DNA of 64,000 bases, taken from Zelopaecilomyces penicillatus. Its lineage: Eukaryota; Ascomycota; Sordariomycetes; Hypocreales; Pseudodiploosporaceae. The position numbers and the translations under genes were made by a program. Below the pieces are notes generated by a model. It ran no database searches, was not told the origin of the DNA, and saw only the letters and a list, made by a program, of their open reading frames with translations. The stretch spans positions 1,426,001 to 1,490,000 of the forward strand of contig VCCP01000004.1 in NCBI GenBank assembly GCA_005765155.1. Reading direction: 5' to 3'. Positions 47,257-58,850 of the stretch are shown here, one piece after another (position 1 is the stretch's first letter; each line of letters starts with the position of its first letter).

Positions 47257-49020
47257 TTAATAAACACTTGTAGCCAGATTGTCCTTCTTGCCTAAAAATC
47301 TCATTCTCAAACCTCCGATGGCTTTCTTGACTTTCGCATCAGTGCCACTTGATGACTTGGCAGCGGCTGGTGGTGCTTCTTTGCTAGCGCCTCGCTTGCG
47401 AAGCTTCTCTTCCTTCTTCGCCTTGTCAATTGAAAACTGAGGTTCGCTCTTTCCTTTCAAATCTTGTGGATTGTAGTCCTGATTGTTTGTGTTAGTTTTC
47501 ATAGTCTTACGCATGGAAGAATTTGGGCAAATCGGTATGCTCACAAGGTTGTCCCAGCGTTTATAGGCGCCGCCTGCAGCATCTGGCTCTCTCATGAGGT
47601 CTGCACCCTCTTCATACTCCATGATGTTGCCATGCATGTCCACGCCACCAGAGGGAACGGTTGCAGTGCCCTGCAAGGGTAGGTGACGCTTAAGGCAGTC
47701 TTTGATGTGATGTTGTGGTGTAGCTCGAAGAGCCTCCATGTTGGAATCATGTACAGCAGCGAGAGGTGAATAGCGCACATCGATATTCCGGCGGGGGAGC
47801 ACAGCATCATATGGTCCTCCCTGATAGAATGACACGCCATTTAGATCCAACGAAGATCTAATGCTTTCAAGAGGGGAGCTTTCACGACTTACACCAAGAC
47901 TGGCATCAGGTACACGAGACTTGGTTTTGAGCTCAGGAAGAGGGTGGTAATGGTGAGACCATCGATTGAAGGAGTGAGGCTCAGCGCGAGAATGGTGGCG
48001 CTTGTGGCCATGACCACTGGAATGACGGGCATGACCACTGTGTCCACGATGTTCTTGAACAGGGTGGCTGCTAGTAGAATAAAAGTTCACCGTATGACGA
48101 CGAGGGTCTCTCGAACGGCTCCCCGATGGTGCTGATTGGAATTCATCCATAGCTAGTTCCCTTGGCCGAGTGACCTGGGACTTTCTCTGGAGCAGAGGAG
48201 AATATGTAGGCTCAAACTGCTGCGATGCACCAACCCGAGTAGAAGGGTAAGGGTAGTTCTCGTGAACGCGGTTGAGTTGTACTGAGTAGGAAGTGGAAGG
48301 CAAAATATGATGGTCACCGTGGCTGTCTGCAACAACACTTCGAGGCCGGTTGAGGAGCGATGCGCCAGATGCAACGTATTGGTTGACGTGAGAAGCCCCA
48401 GGGCCTGTCTCTTGGCTAGGTGTTGGCTCCGTCAAGGGATCAATAAGATACTTGTGTGCCTATGAAGAGAGTTAGTAATTGTTACAAAGCGAGTTGCTTG
48501 CAGGCGCTGATCCGCCAACATTGTGGTGACAGCGGAGTGGTGAGATGCACTTGAAGGTAACCCCCAGTAAGGAGGAGGATGCAAGGTATGTGTAAATGAT
48601 GATTTAAGAGGGAAAACAGAAATGGGGGGGGGGGGGGGGTTTAGGAGATGAAAACAAATATCGAGATGATAGAACGCATCAAAGACGATATTGCCAAGAG
48701 GCTTAGATGTCCTATAGGTGGTGACGCAAGACGTCGTCGCCAAGACTTCTGACGTCTGCCTTCACGTTTCCAATAAGCGATCTGCACTTGCAGATTGATT
48801 CCCACGCTACTAAAGGCGGCACCAAAGCCGGAGCGACACGCGGCAGCTGAGGCAATGCAAAAACGCCCAGTTGCACGTGCAAGTATTCGTAGGCAGTGTA
48901 TGGCGATGAGAAGGATGATTGGATGCGTGTATGGGGGGGATGTGCGCGGATGCCCAAGAAGGGAAATAAGCAAAACAAAAGGAGAGATCATTTACATACC
49001 CAGTTCTTTGAGGAGCTCAT
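47257..49020 (-). CDS. pal1: Pal1 family cell morphology / endocytic protein
   Basis: Model of three exons: 49020-49000, 48459-47545 and 47478-47257, giving 385 residues. Exon 1 (MSSSKNW) is followed by a GTATGT donor; splicing to 48459 gives KNW|AHKYLIDPLTEPTPS in phase. The second intron (47479-47544, 66 nt) has GTGAGC, ACTAAC and CAG signals but length 3n and no stop, so retention would add 22 residues. The family signature is PYDAVLPRRN followed by SPLAA, and later EYEEGADLM and YKRWDNL|DYNPQDLKGK. Pal1 proteins mark the cell cortex and are needed for cylindrical growth in fission yeast; the budding-yeast homologue is an early endocytic coat factor. A His/Ser-rich low-complexity region lies around residues 115-160. 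The 539-nt first intron contains a run of 16 G (48624-48639) and could hide a further small exon, so exon 1 is less certain than the rest. Confidence 0.85.
48624..48639. repeat. Homopolymer run of 16 G
   Basis: An uninterrupted G16 on the plus strand, hence C16 in the pal1 pre-mRNA, inside intron 1. Runs this long are hypervariable and error-prone in assembly. Confidence 0.85.
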
Positions 49021-50838
49021 TTCTGCGGTATTAAGTAGAGGATATGTTCCTCTTTTGTTCAAATGTGTGGTATTGTTTAACCAACAAAGGACAACTCGAC
49101 TGATGGAGTTTGTCTGAATAGAACTCTTCCTTTGTGCTGTGTGTTGTGATTGCAGCTTTTTTTCTCGAGGAGAGATGATTTAGAAGACCGTTGACAAGAG
49201 TGTTTTATAGTGTCAAGTAGTTCTGTCAGTGTAGATGAATTGTGGTATTTGTTTGTATTATCGATCCAGTGTGCTAGGAGTTGGGTATGACTAGATTTCT
49301 GTGATATCTAGATCTGGACCATCTGGTTTTTGTTGGTGAAGGAGAAGAAAACATCAACGACTCGACTGACGAGAGGGAATCTATTTATCTTCCGCTGAAA
49401 TTTTCGTTTTGAGTTTTTATGGGTTCTCGTCAACGCTCATGCGCCAGATGATTCCACGCCTCATCGTCGTCGACGGTGCGAAGCTTTGGTGGCTTGTTGT
49501 TTGTATGCAGGTACAGCCTGTCAAAAAGCTCAACTCTCGCTTCTTGACTTTTTTCCAACGCCTCTCTGAAGAGGGAGCTTGAGGACTCCGCAAAGAAAAA
49601 ATATCAATCAGGTGTCCCACGTCGGAGTGACCATCGTCGGGGATCGGACTTGAGTATCGTTAGAGTTGGAACTGAAAGCAAACATTGAATAGCCGTTGGG
49701 CTCTTCGAAATTCATACCCAGGTTCCCTTTATAATCCCCCTACATTGTTGCTACTTCCAGGAGGATGGGGCCCTGGCATCTCAAAATGCCCTGGTGAATC
49801 AATGAAATCTGCTTGTCTCTGCTGGCTCGCTGCTGTGTCACATGCAGATTGCGCTGCTCTCAACTAGGTTCACAGACGGCCCAGCAAGGCGTACGATCAA
49901 TATTGTCTTTTAAGCTCTTCAAGCACTTCGCACAAAGCACACCCATTTCGGCTCTCGCTAAACTTAACCTTTGGGTTTTGTTTGAAGCCATGCGAGAGCT
50001 TGGTTGATCCGGTGACTATTTTCCTTGATGCGATGACCGCAGCGGCGCACCATCCACAACCTAATGCTCCGACTGTGGCCTTTGCGTCAAGGTCTTATAT
50101 TGGATGCGTTGGCGAGGTGAAGCAAGGCGAGACAAAATATACCTGGAATTAGAAACAGTGCAGTGCAGTACGGCCCCACTCCCTCATTATCAAAGTTCCA
50201 AAACCCCAAGTTCTGATGACTCCCCTCGCTAACAAAGTTCAGAAGAAAAGCCACGCAGCCCACAATTCAAGATCATTTCTGTGTTTGGCCTAGTTGCCTT
50301 TCACGCTCGTTCGGGTCTCAAATTGTTCTCTGTGCGCGCCGATATCCAAGCTGCCCTGACAGCCAAGGCAGAGGTTGGGTACTCAGTAGCAAGTGCCATG
50401 TAAGCCCATCCTTTTCATGTTTCATGTAATAATGGATCGCTCCCACTAGTGCGATTCAGGAACTCAGCTCTAGTGAAGGAAAGACTCGAAAGGGTCTTGT
50501 GTCGTCCTCAAACAATCCGTCATGCAATGGAACATTTGCCGACCGCCATTTGAGGTGGGTTGGCACCAATGCACGCTGTATCTGAGGTTGACTGGCATTC
50601 TCGGCAGGTAAAGAGCGAAGGCGATGGCAGATGCGGTTGGTTCCGGCTAAAATATGCGGATATGCATGTAAAATCGCCCCAGTAAGCACAGGCCAGCGAA
50701 CAAGACAGACAGTGCATATCATTACGTCCTCAGAGGGCGTCCTTTTTGTCTTGGACTCTCCAAAAACAAAAGCAAGCTTTTATTAGTCCGTGGCCGTTAT
50801 TTTGCCGTTGGCAACGCTTGGCGTTAGCTGCTAAAGCC
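49021..50838. other. Divergent intergenic region pal1 / usb1
   Basis: 1.8 kb between divergent genes. Short open frames on both strands lack family features. It probably contains both promoters; a long pal1 leader is likely because the region just upstream of its ATG is AT/CT-rich. Confidence 0.5.
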
Positions 50839-51922
50839 ATGGCTCTTGTGGATTATTCGTCTTCTTCGTCCAACTCCGAGGATTCGGAAACAGAGAACGG
50901 CCAACTCCGAGTCGCTGACACCAAGCACCGGAGCAGCAATCCATCAAACTTGGCCGGAGCCCAGTCCGTAACCGGCCTCGTTGCCGCCCGCATCGGCTCC
51001 GGGCCTGAATCGAAATTGCCCCCCCTGCCCCCGGCATTTCATGACCTGTACGCATCAACTGTTCGTCAGAGCGCCGTTGACGATCCAGCGTTGCACCAGG
51101 GTCGCAAAAGACAGGTCCCTCACATTGTCGGCAATTGGCCAAGTCATCTATATGTCGAATGTAAGCCCAATTCCATCCCCATATCACTGGATAGCACAAC
51201 AATCCTTGCACGAGGTTTACAAGGCTCATCGTGTCTGTCCATATCTAGGGCGGCCCGATCCAGACCAACATCGGTTGTTGCAGCGGTTGCTAAGCCAGGT
51301 CCGTGAAAACCTGAGTGGCGGGGTAACACTACACGACTTCTTGACAAGCGATCTGGGGTCACCTCTGCCACTGCACATCAGCCTCTCAAGACCTATATCT
51401 TTGAGCACCTCAAACAAAGATGGTTTTCTGGACAAAATATCTACAGCAATTCGTGGTTGCGGTGTTCGCCGATTTGCCGTCACCCCGAACGACCTCTTCT
51501 GGTACACGTCACCGGACTCAAATCGCACATTCCTCATTCTGCGTGTGGCGAGTAAGTCGGAATCAGATTCGGATGGCACAGTATCCCATAATCGCGAGCT
51601 CTTGACTCTCTTAACCACGTGCAATGAGGTAGCAACTTCTTTCAACTTGCCCACCCTGTATCAACTGGACTCGACAGAGGCGGTAAGGGATTCCTTTCAT
51701 ATCTCAATTGGTTGGACATTTGATTTTTCCGCTGATGGGAGGTTCCTTGACGTGTTGAAGGTCTTTGCATCAGACCAGTTCCGTGAGATTCAGTCATGGA
51801 TGGTTGACATCGCAGCCATCAAAGCGAAGATAGGAAATGTCATCACGTCTATTCCTTTGCGTGGAACGGAAAGAATTGGCGGTTTCTCTGGGGTCGCTTC
51901 AACTTCGCTGTTTGGGATGTAG
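50839..51922 (+). CDS. usb1: U6 snRNA phosphodiesterase USB1 (Mpn1)
   Basis: Two exons, 50839-51160 and 51249-51922, give 331 residues. The acceptor TATCTAG at 51248 is chosen because it yields the family sequence HLYVE|WRPDPDQHRLLQ; an earlier AG at 51194 would make a 34-nt intron. USB1 is a 2H-family 3'-5' exonuclease that trims the oligo(U) tail of U6 snRNA and leaves a terminal phosphate or cyclic phosphate, protecting U6 from decay. Both catalytic HxS motifs are visible: LHISLS (His about 150, Ser 152) and FHISIG (His about 258, Ser 260). LPPLPPAFHDLYASTVRQS and DDPALHQGRKRQ are diagnostic of fungal USB1. The N-terminal Ser/Glu-rich tail (MALVDYSSSSSNSEDSETEN) is typical. The nucleus is the expected location. 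Confidence 0.93.
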
Positions 51923-53677
51923 CCCTATTAGAACAACTTAGTCCAAGGAGAGTCAGTTACCGTATGTCCAATGTCTCAATCACGAGGATCCTCGGAGCCG
52001 GAAACGAGACTCTATCTGTTGAAACCCCAAAGAACATCACATCAACCGCAACCCTATATTAAGTCATTGGAGATCTGATCAACGAGTCATGAGCCCCAGA
52101 GCTTCATCATCTCAGCACAGCAGGTTGCATGAGGGGGAGATAATCCTGCCCCATAGACACCCCGTCGTTACCACTTAGACTAGCATTCCTCCGGCAGTGG
52201 GAGCAGAGCTGCGCATGCAGCCAGGTGGGTATCGTGATGTATTGTCTTGTCACCAACCGCAATGGACGGCAATGGCGGGGGGTTTCGTCCCCCATCATCA
52301 CCAGCTGGTCTTGACCTTCAGCCAAAAAGGAAGGCAATACTAGTAGCTGATCGTGCTCCCGCATTCAAAGGCGCAACGGTTTATTTTTGCAATTGGCTCG
52401 TTCTGGGCCGGCGAATTCGTGATGCACGTAAGCCAGCTGGCGGACAGAGATCCATCTTGAGAGGCAGGTTGGGAGGATAGTGCATGCAAAATGCGGTGGC
52501 CACGTGCCCTTGCACACTGTAGCCCAGAGCCCTGTCAAGGCAAGCTATCTGCAATCGCTTTGGCCCGAGTCCTGTGCGTCACATCACTGTTCATGACGAC
52601 TATCAGGGACCGACCTGTTGGAATATCAACAGTCAAGCGGTGCTACATCTCCAATGCACCATATGCAAGTTGCTGTTCATACTGACAGGAAGTCCAGCAG
52701 TACGGAGCACAAGGTAATGGCATAAAAAATGCTCTGATACCTTCACTATTAGCACCCAATAACCTCCCCATATATTAATCGACAATAGATCTTCTGTTCA
52801 AAGCTCCCGCCACTGGCCTAATACACCCCACTGTATTTGTTGCTATGGCGCCACCCTCCCAATCACTAACTTCCAGGCGCCCCTCCCCAACAATAGGCCC
52901 CAACAGCGGTTTAGCTGGCGGTAGCCCAGTGGACCTTGGCGTGGACCGTGGACCCGTTACAGGAGCTCCACCGCTGGAAGACAGCGGTTGGGCGGTCAAA
53001 TCATTGACCAACCGGCACTAGAGCCCCCAAGCCAGCAGCGCCCCCATTGGAGGGGCAGGGATGTTTCTGCTCTCAGGCGCCTGCCGCCGACACTACTCTG
53101 TTGTTCATGGAAGCCATCCCACTTCAAGAAACGTCTTGTCCCTCCTCCCGCCAAACCCCGCCTGCTTGCTTCTCCAACCCATCCAGTGTTGTTGTCCGTC
53201 TTCTGCTTTCTTCCACCGCTTGCCCGCTCTTCCGCTCTCCCTCTCATACGCTCGTACTTTCATGCTGTTGTGCATCTTCTTCTGTTTCTCTGTTAATTGT
53301 CGCTACCTCCGTTGCGTGTCCATCTGACCTGGTTTGGCGATTCAGACCGCGCTGCTCTTTGATTCCTTCGTTCAGTCGCGCTCACCTCTTGCAATCGGCT
53401 TGCCTTGGCCCCACCCTGATTGATTTTCCCCGCCGGCTATCGGTTTCGTTCCCGACACTCAAATTTGCATTGCCCTTTCGACAAGACTTCTCTCCCAACG
53501 AACGCATATTTATATTGCACGCGCGTTGTCCAACTATTGCGGCAGCTATTACTTTTCGAAGTGGAAGCGAGTCTTCCAAGTTTCATCGGCCCCCGCCAGA
53601 CGGGCACAGAGCCAAGTGCCTTCCAAAAAGAAAGGAAAAAGTCGAGGCACGAGCCAGCGTTCAAACTGGCGCCCAAA
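51923..53677. other. Intergenic region, promoter and leader of cks1
   Basis: 1.75 kb between two plus-strand genes. From about 53130 to 53600 the plus strand is pyrimidine-rich (many TCT/CTT tracts), as expected of a strong fungal promoter and long 5' leader. An open frame covering 53047-53871 overlaps the cks1 start in another frame and has the composition of CT-rich leader, not protein. Confidence 0.5.
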
Positions 53678-54260
53678 ATGCCAATGGATATCGACACCAC
53701 TCGCCGGAACAAGGCGCCGCGGCCTCTCTCGGACTCAGAGCGAGCTCGGCTCGAAGAGTTTATCGACTCTATTCACTATTCTTCCAGGTGAGTTGTGGTG
53801 TGATGCCTCTCTCGACCCGCCATCTTCACGCAGTGCTGCGGCAAGAGGCTAGGTCTGGCAGTCCAATTTGAGGACAGCGCGCTTACTGTTGACAGATACT
53901 CGGATAGCGAATACGAATATCGGCATGTCCAGTTACCCAAGACTATGCTGAAAGCAATTCCCAAGGAATACCATGATTCTTCCAAGGGCACCTTGAAGCT
54001 TCTGTGGGAGGATGAATGGCGTGCTATCGGCATTACACAAGTGAGTGCCAGTCTTGCTCCATTCCTGCTTACAGTCATGATTTGAGGGATGCGACAGAAC
54101 TAACGCCTATTTCAGAGTCTCGGTTGGGAGCATTATGAAGTTCACGAGCCAGAGCCGCATATTCTCCTCTTCAAGTAAGTGGCGGTTGCCCTATGTTCCA
54201 GAACGAGTATCGGTTACTGACGGTACCAGACGTCCTCTCAACTATCAGCCTCCTCAGTGA
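53678..54260 (+). CDS. cks1: Cyclin-dependent kinase regulatory subunit CKS1
   Basis: Four exons (53678-53787, 53896-54040, 54116-54174, 54230-54260) give 114 residues, matching the fungal Cks1/Suc1 size. All splices use GTGAGT or GTAAGT-class donors and keep frame. Cks1 binds Cdk1 and recognises phosphothreonine sites, helping multisite phosphorylation at cell-cycle transitions. The Cdk/phosphate-binding region reads YSDSEYEYRHVQLPKTMLKA and the conserved core LLWEDEWRAIGITQSLGW follows. The beta-hinge is HEPEPHILLFKRP, the HxPEPH signature that allows strand exchange. The last exon encodes only the final ten residues. A second ATG two codons downstream could also serve as the start. Confidence 0.95.
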
Positions 54261-56359
54261 GCCAAACCAATGCGCTTTCTCGATCTCGTGTACGATAACT
54301 TCCGAGTTTCCGCATCGGTTCATGTTGCATCTGCGGTTCTTGATTCACGCCTCTTTCCACGAATTTACGGTCTGCATATTACGATGATGATTTTTGGGTC
54401 GAAAGGCCCATGAAAACTGTCAACAAGCCACATTGACAGTCCCGCTCTTGCTTTTCATCTTATTTCATCATGAAAAAATGACCATGGAAGAAGAAAATGA
54501 AGCATTTTATTTTTACTTCACTCCAACTAGGAGAGGATGGGAGACGTTATAAAGCATAAGATATCATGGGTGGCGCATAGAAGGTTCGCCAGCGCTTTCC
54601 AGAGACTACGCAGGTCCCTGCTGAGGGTATATGCGTGCCCTCAAGATGCGTTTATGCTCGTTGGAGGTGCTTGGCCGTTGCCAAGAGGACAAGGCATGGG
54701 CGATTGGTTAGCCTTATGTAGAGGGAATTGAGGACAATATGGAACTGTGACGAATCTCTGTGCGACGCCCTAGGATGAAGAATATTGAAGATGAAGCTGG
54801 CGTACTGGTTAGTGTTGGAGTGTTTGCTAAATTCAAAAAGAAGAAAACATTGAACAGATGTGTCCATGTAGTGGATGGGGGATGGCGGGGATGGTGGGGT
54901 GTGATGGTGAGTTCACCGAATTTTTCGATACGCCTACGATCTACGGCCCACGTCGATACGTTAACATGTTACGCTATAAACCATGTGGATAGTTGGCACG
55001 CCATACATGAACAACAATTGGGCCGCATAATTGGGCTGGGTAGAGATTCACAACATTCTAGGATTGCTTGTCAGATATCCTTTAGGCTTGTTTTCTCTGC
55101 ATACACCTCTCTTGAAATAGATGTGTACAGATATTTTGTAGCCACATTTTCTGTGACATCACGACTTTGTCCAGGGTAAGCCCGCCTACTCCAATAGGTT
55201 TACGCGCTAATGTTACATGACATGATCGCATCCGGGCAAGGTCCCTTCCGTTCAATTCCCCAATTCGGAAGGCGCCTGAAGAGCTGGCCTGATTCAGCGG
55301 CGACTCGGGGGTCTAGTGCAAGCCTGCATGGTTCCCTAGCATCCATGTTTCCCACGAATGGAGGCTTAATATCGTCCGTCCGTGGAGAAGGGATGCTGTG
55401 CTACAGCCTGTGAGCGAGGGTCCGTACAGTGGGATTACATGGACGTTATGGCGCACCGGGTACCTGGGCGGCAACAATAAGGTATACGTGAGTTGGGTTG
55501 TTCAATTAATGATATTTCGGCAAATTGCTGTCTCGGTCTTAATTGCCATCATGCTAAGGTAGCTAGCGGGTAGATTTGGTGGAATAGGTAATATTCAGAG
55601 ACTAAGTACCTCTATAAGAAAGGATATACATCCATCTCGACTCATGGCCAGCCATCAGGCCACCTTTCCAGAAGGCCAGGAGGCGCAACGTGGTATTTTA
55701 GTTGCGATACTTGCCACTATGGTAGAGCGACAGCAGTGTGTGCAATCACTAATAATAGTAAACTCGCCCCCCACGACTACCTGTAAACTACAGCACCGAC
55801 ATAGTAACGCTTCAACTGGCAGCAGCCCCATATTAGCGTGAGCCTTCCGACGTTCCCCATCAGCACGCTGTCGGCGCACCCGGCTTGTCCATGCCATTTT
55901 CGCATCCGCCAGCGTGGCTTCTTCCGTTGGTCATCACTCAATACCTGCTCCCCTCGATTTGACGCAGCGACATCATTGCTGCAACGTACATAATACCGAC
56001 AATCTTTAAACATTGCTCAGCTTTTCTATTCCACGACAAATTAAACTCCACTGCTGGTGTTCACTCAATTTTACGGGTCTTCTTACCTTTTTCATTCTAG
56101 AAAGTTTAGGCTTTTGTACTTGAACCATACCTCATGATCGATTGATAAGCCGCCCCTCGTTATCGGTACTTTCGCCACGTCTAGATCTTTACGATTTCTA
56201 ACCAGTACATGCTCTGCGCCCCTGCTTTGCTCCTGTTGCATACCAAACTTCCGGACCAAATTCAAGGGGAAATCAACCAGACAGTTGGTTGCTTGTTCTA
56301 CTCCTCAAAATTGGAGCTGTTGCCGGCCTGCTCTGAAAGCTTGCTTAGCGGATCCCAAC
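54261..56359. other. Intergenic region cks1 / ero1
   Basis: 2.1 kb between two plus-strand genes. The first part contains the cks1 3' UTR. Open frames at 54760-55179 and elsewhere show no family features. The last 500 bp form the ero1 promoter, with two CAGCGTG motifs (55864-55870 minus, 55910-55916 plus), a TTTTCATTCTAG-type T/C-rich zone around 56040-56110 and an upstream ATG at 56209. Confidence 0.5.
55864..55916. promoter_or_regulatory. Pair of UPRE-like CAGCGTG motifs upstream of ero1
   Basis: CAGCGTG, the core of the yeast unfolded-protein response element bound by Hac1, occurs at 55910-55916 on the plus strand and as its reverse complement at 55864-55870, where the minus-strand context is GACAGCGTG as in the classical UPRE. 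They lie about 445 and 490 bp before the ERO1 ATG. ERO1 is a standard UPR target, which makes the match meaningful, but binding is inferred. Confidence 0.4.
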
Positions 56360-56436
56360 ATGAGGTCTGCTACCAGGCTGTTCTACCTCTCCGTCTTCGC
56401 CCTTTGGGCGTCGCCGGGCAGCTGTTCCGACTCTAA
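56209..56436 (+). promoter_or_regulatory. Possible uORF overlapping the ero1 start
   Basis: An ATG 151 bp before the ERO1 ATG opens a 75-codon frame that runs past the ERO1 start in a different phase and ends at 56436. If transcription starts upstream of 56209, as the T/C-rich zone at 56040-56110 suggests, this would reduce ERO1 translation. The encoded peptide has no recognisable features. The transcription start is not known. Confidence 0.3.
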
Positions 56437-58378
56437 GAGCGAATGTGTGGTATGTCAATCTCCCCCCTGTTCTTCTGTCAGCACAGGGTTTTGTCCCACT
56501 TGCTAACAATGGTCTCTAGATCTCAGCCAAGACTATTGTCGGTGATGCCTGCGCGTCCTTTGCAACACTCGAGAAACTCAACGACAAAGTCAAGCCCGCA
56601 CTCGACGAACTTACGACAAAGACCGATTTCTTCTCACATTACCGCCTCAACCTCTTTTCCAAGACATGCCCGTTTTGGGATGATCAAAATGGCCTCTGCG
56701 GCAACATAGGATGTGCCGTGGAGACGCTTGATAACGAAGACGACATCCCCGAGGTGTGGCGGGCGCGGGAGCTCAGCAAGGTGAAAGGGCCTCTGGCGAA
56801 GCATCCGGGCAAGACGGAGCAAAAAGAACACCCTGATCGACCATTACAAGGAGAGCTTGGCGAAGATGTTGGCGAGAGTTGCGTTGTTGAGTATGACGAT
56901 GAGTGCGATGAGAGGGACTACTGTGTCCCTGAGGACGAAAGTAGCTCATCGAAGGGAGACTACGTCAGTCTACTGCGCAACCCTGAACGTTTCACTGGAT
57001 ATGGTGGTGTGGGTGCCAAGCAGGTCTGGGACGCCATTTATCGGGAGAACTGTTTCCAGAAGAGTTCCTTTCCCAAGTCTGCAAGTCTGGGCATCTCACA
57101 GTGGCCAACTGAACCAGCGATTCTGGACTTCAAGCAAATTTTAGACAATGCCGGACGGCAGGCCCAACTCGCGCAGCAACGACTGCAACACCCAAATATG
57201 CCCTTTGTTGCCAGTACAGGTCTGGAGGTTGAGGACGAATGCCTGGAGAAGCGAGTCTTTTATAGAGTCATTTCGGGAATGCACGCCAGTATCAGTGCAC
57301 ATTTGTGTTGGGACTTTTTGAATCAGTCAACGGGACAATGGCAACCTAACCTGGCCTGTTACGAGAGCCGGCTGCACCACCACTCAGACCGCATCAGCAA
57401 CCTGTACTTTAACTACGCGTTGCTGACCCGGGCAGTCGCCAAGCTTGGGCCGTACTTGCTGGGACCACAATACACCTTTTGTACAGGTGATGTGTCGGAG
57501 GATGCCGCAACCAGAGCCAAGGTACTCGATGTGGTTCAACGTGCTGCCAGTGTCCCACAAATCTTTGACGAGAGTCTCATGTTTGTCAATGGAGAAGGCC
57601 CATCTCTCAAAGAGGATTTTCGAAGCCGCTTCCGCAACGTCAGCCGTTTGATGGACTGTGTTGGATGTGACAGGTGCCGTCTCTGGGGCAAGGTCCAAAC
57701 CAATGGTTACGGGACAGCCCTCAAGGTGCTGTTTGAGTTTGACAACAACAGTGGGGACATTCCCATACTGAAGCGCGCCGAGGTTGTTGCGCTGTTCAAT
57801 ACTTATGCTCGCCTTGGAGAGTCGCTCAAGTCTGTCGGCAGTTTCAGAGACATGTTGGCACAGCGTGACGCAGCAAAACCATGTGAGTCTTGCGGCGACG
57901 AGAGCGAGAGGGCCACCGAGAAGGAAACTACCGAAAAGAAGGTGACCGAAAAGGAGACTGCTAAACCGGAGACTGCCGAAACTGAGATTCATGAAGAGAA
58001 ATTTGATGATGAAACGACGCAAATGGACGAAGAAGACGATGATCTTGTCGAATTCATAAGGATGCGCAATCGGGGACCTGCTGGTGATGGATTGGGTGAT
58101 CACGTTGAGCACGAGTTTGCCCGGTTCCTAAAAGCTGTCAAGATTGTCATCAAAAGCTGGGTGAAGGCACCAAAGATCTTGTGAGTACTAAATATTTCAC
58201 ATGAATACTAGCAAAAATGATACCATGGCAGTAATCATTTGCTAACAGCCCGTCGCTATATAGATGGGAAATTTTCTCAGATGAGATATATCGTCTTTAC
58301 AGGGCCTGGATCGGTCTGCCGCCTCAACCGAGGCGTTATGAGTTTAAGCTGCCCAACTTGGACCGTGATGACTTGTGA
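56360..58378 (+). CDS. ero1: Endoplasmic reticulum oxidoreductin ERO1
   Basis: Three exons (56360-56449, 56520-58180, 58264-58378) give 621 residues. Exon 1 encodes a signal peptide (MRSATRLFYLSVFALWASPG). ERO1 is the FAD-dependent ER enzyme that oxidises protein disulfide isomerase and passes electrons to oxygen. The active-site CxxCxxC is clear, CVGCDRC at about residues 410-416, followed by LWGKVQTNGYGTALKVLF, a signature of the family. A candidate shuttle pair is CDERDYC (about 159-165). GYGGVGAKQVWDAIYRENCF and ISGMHASISAHLCWDF are further conserved blocks around the FAD site. Near 57900-58050 a low-complexity, Thr/Glu/Lys-rich insertion (TEKETTEKKVTEKETAKPE) precedes the last conserved helix (VEHEFARFLKAVKIVIKSWV). 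The final exon supplies LWEIFSDEIYRLYRAWIGLP and a hydrophilic tail without HDEL. Two UPRE-like motifs lie upstream. Confidence 0.95.
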
Positions 58379-58850
58379 GCATTATACATAGTGGAATTCT
58401 TTTCTTTTTACATGCATGGTAGTAGCATATGGCACTTTCATCGGCGTTTTTTTCTTTTGGGATATTGTTTTGTTGTGGCCTGCCCTCTGTCCGTATAGGA
58501 ATTTGACGATAGTATGGCTCGTTGTAGCAAACTAGTTGAGAAGACTTCTGAGAACACACGTTTTTTTGCATGAAGAACTTCAGTATTAATTAGTAGTTGA
58601 GCATTAGTAGTCGAATTTAACTCTGATACAGCTACTCTTTCGAAAGGATGCTTTCGTTTTTTTGGCAGTTGATTTGACCTAGGGAGCCAGAATGTAAGAG
58701 TGCAGATGTCACTGCAATGACGTTTTGCAGATTGAAATATGGTCCTTGGGCATGTCCGTTCACATGCGATATTAAAATCAATGGAGAGTGAGAACGCATC
58801 AGTAAGACCCAGCTATATTAGGTCGATTTGCAGAATGAGGCAAAAAGAAA
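58379..58850. other. Intergenic region, ero1 3' side
   Basis: 472 bp, probably the ero1 3' UTR followed by the 3' flank of the minus-strand tRNA. The minus strand has a T run a little beyond the tRNA 3' end (plus-strand CAAAAAGAAA at about 58841-58850), a plausible RNA polymerase III terminator. Confidence 0.45.

Noticed and set aside
51161..51194. 34-nt intron in usb1
   Set aside because: Too short for fungal splicing, and it gives a junction unlike the family; the 88-nt alternative restores YVE|WRPDPDQH.
53047..53871. 274-codon plus-strand ORF overlapping cks1
   Set aside because: Covers the CT-rich cks1 leader and reads cks1 exon 1 in the wrong frame; it is Ser/Pro/Leu/Cys low-complexity.
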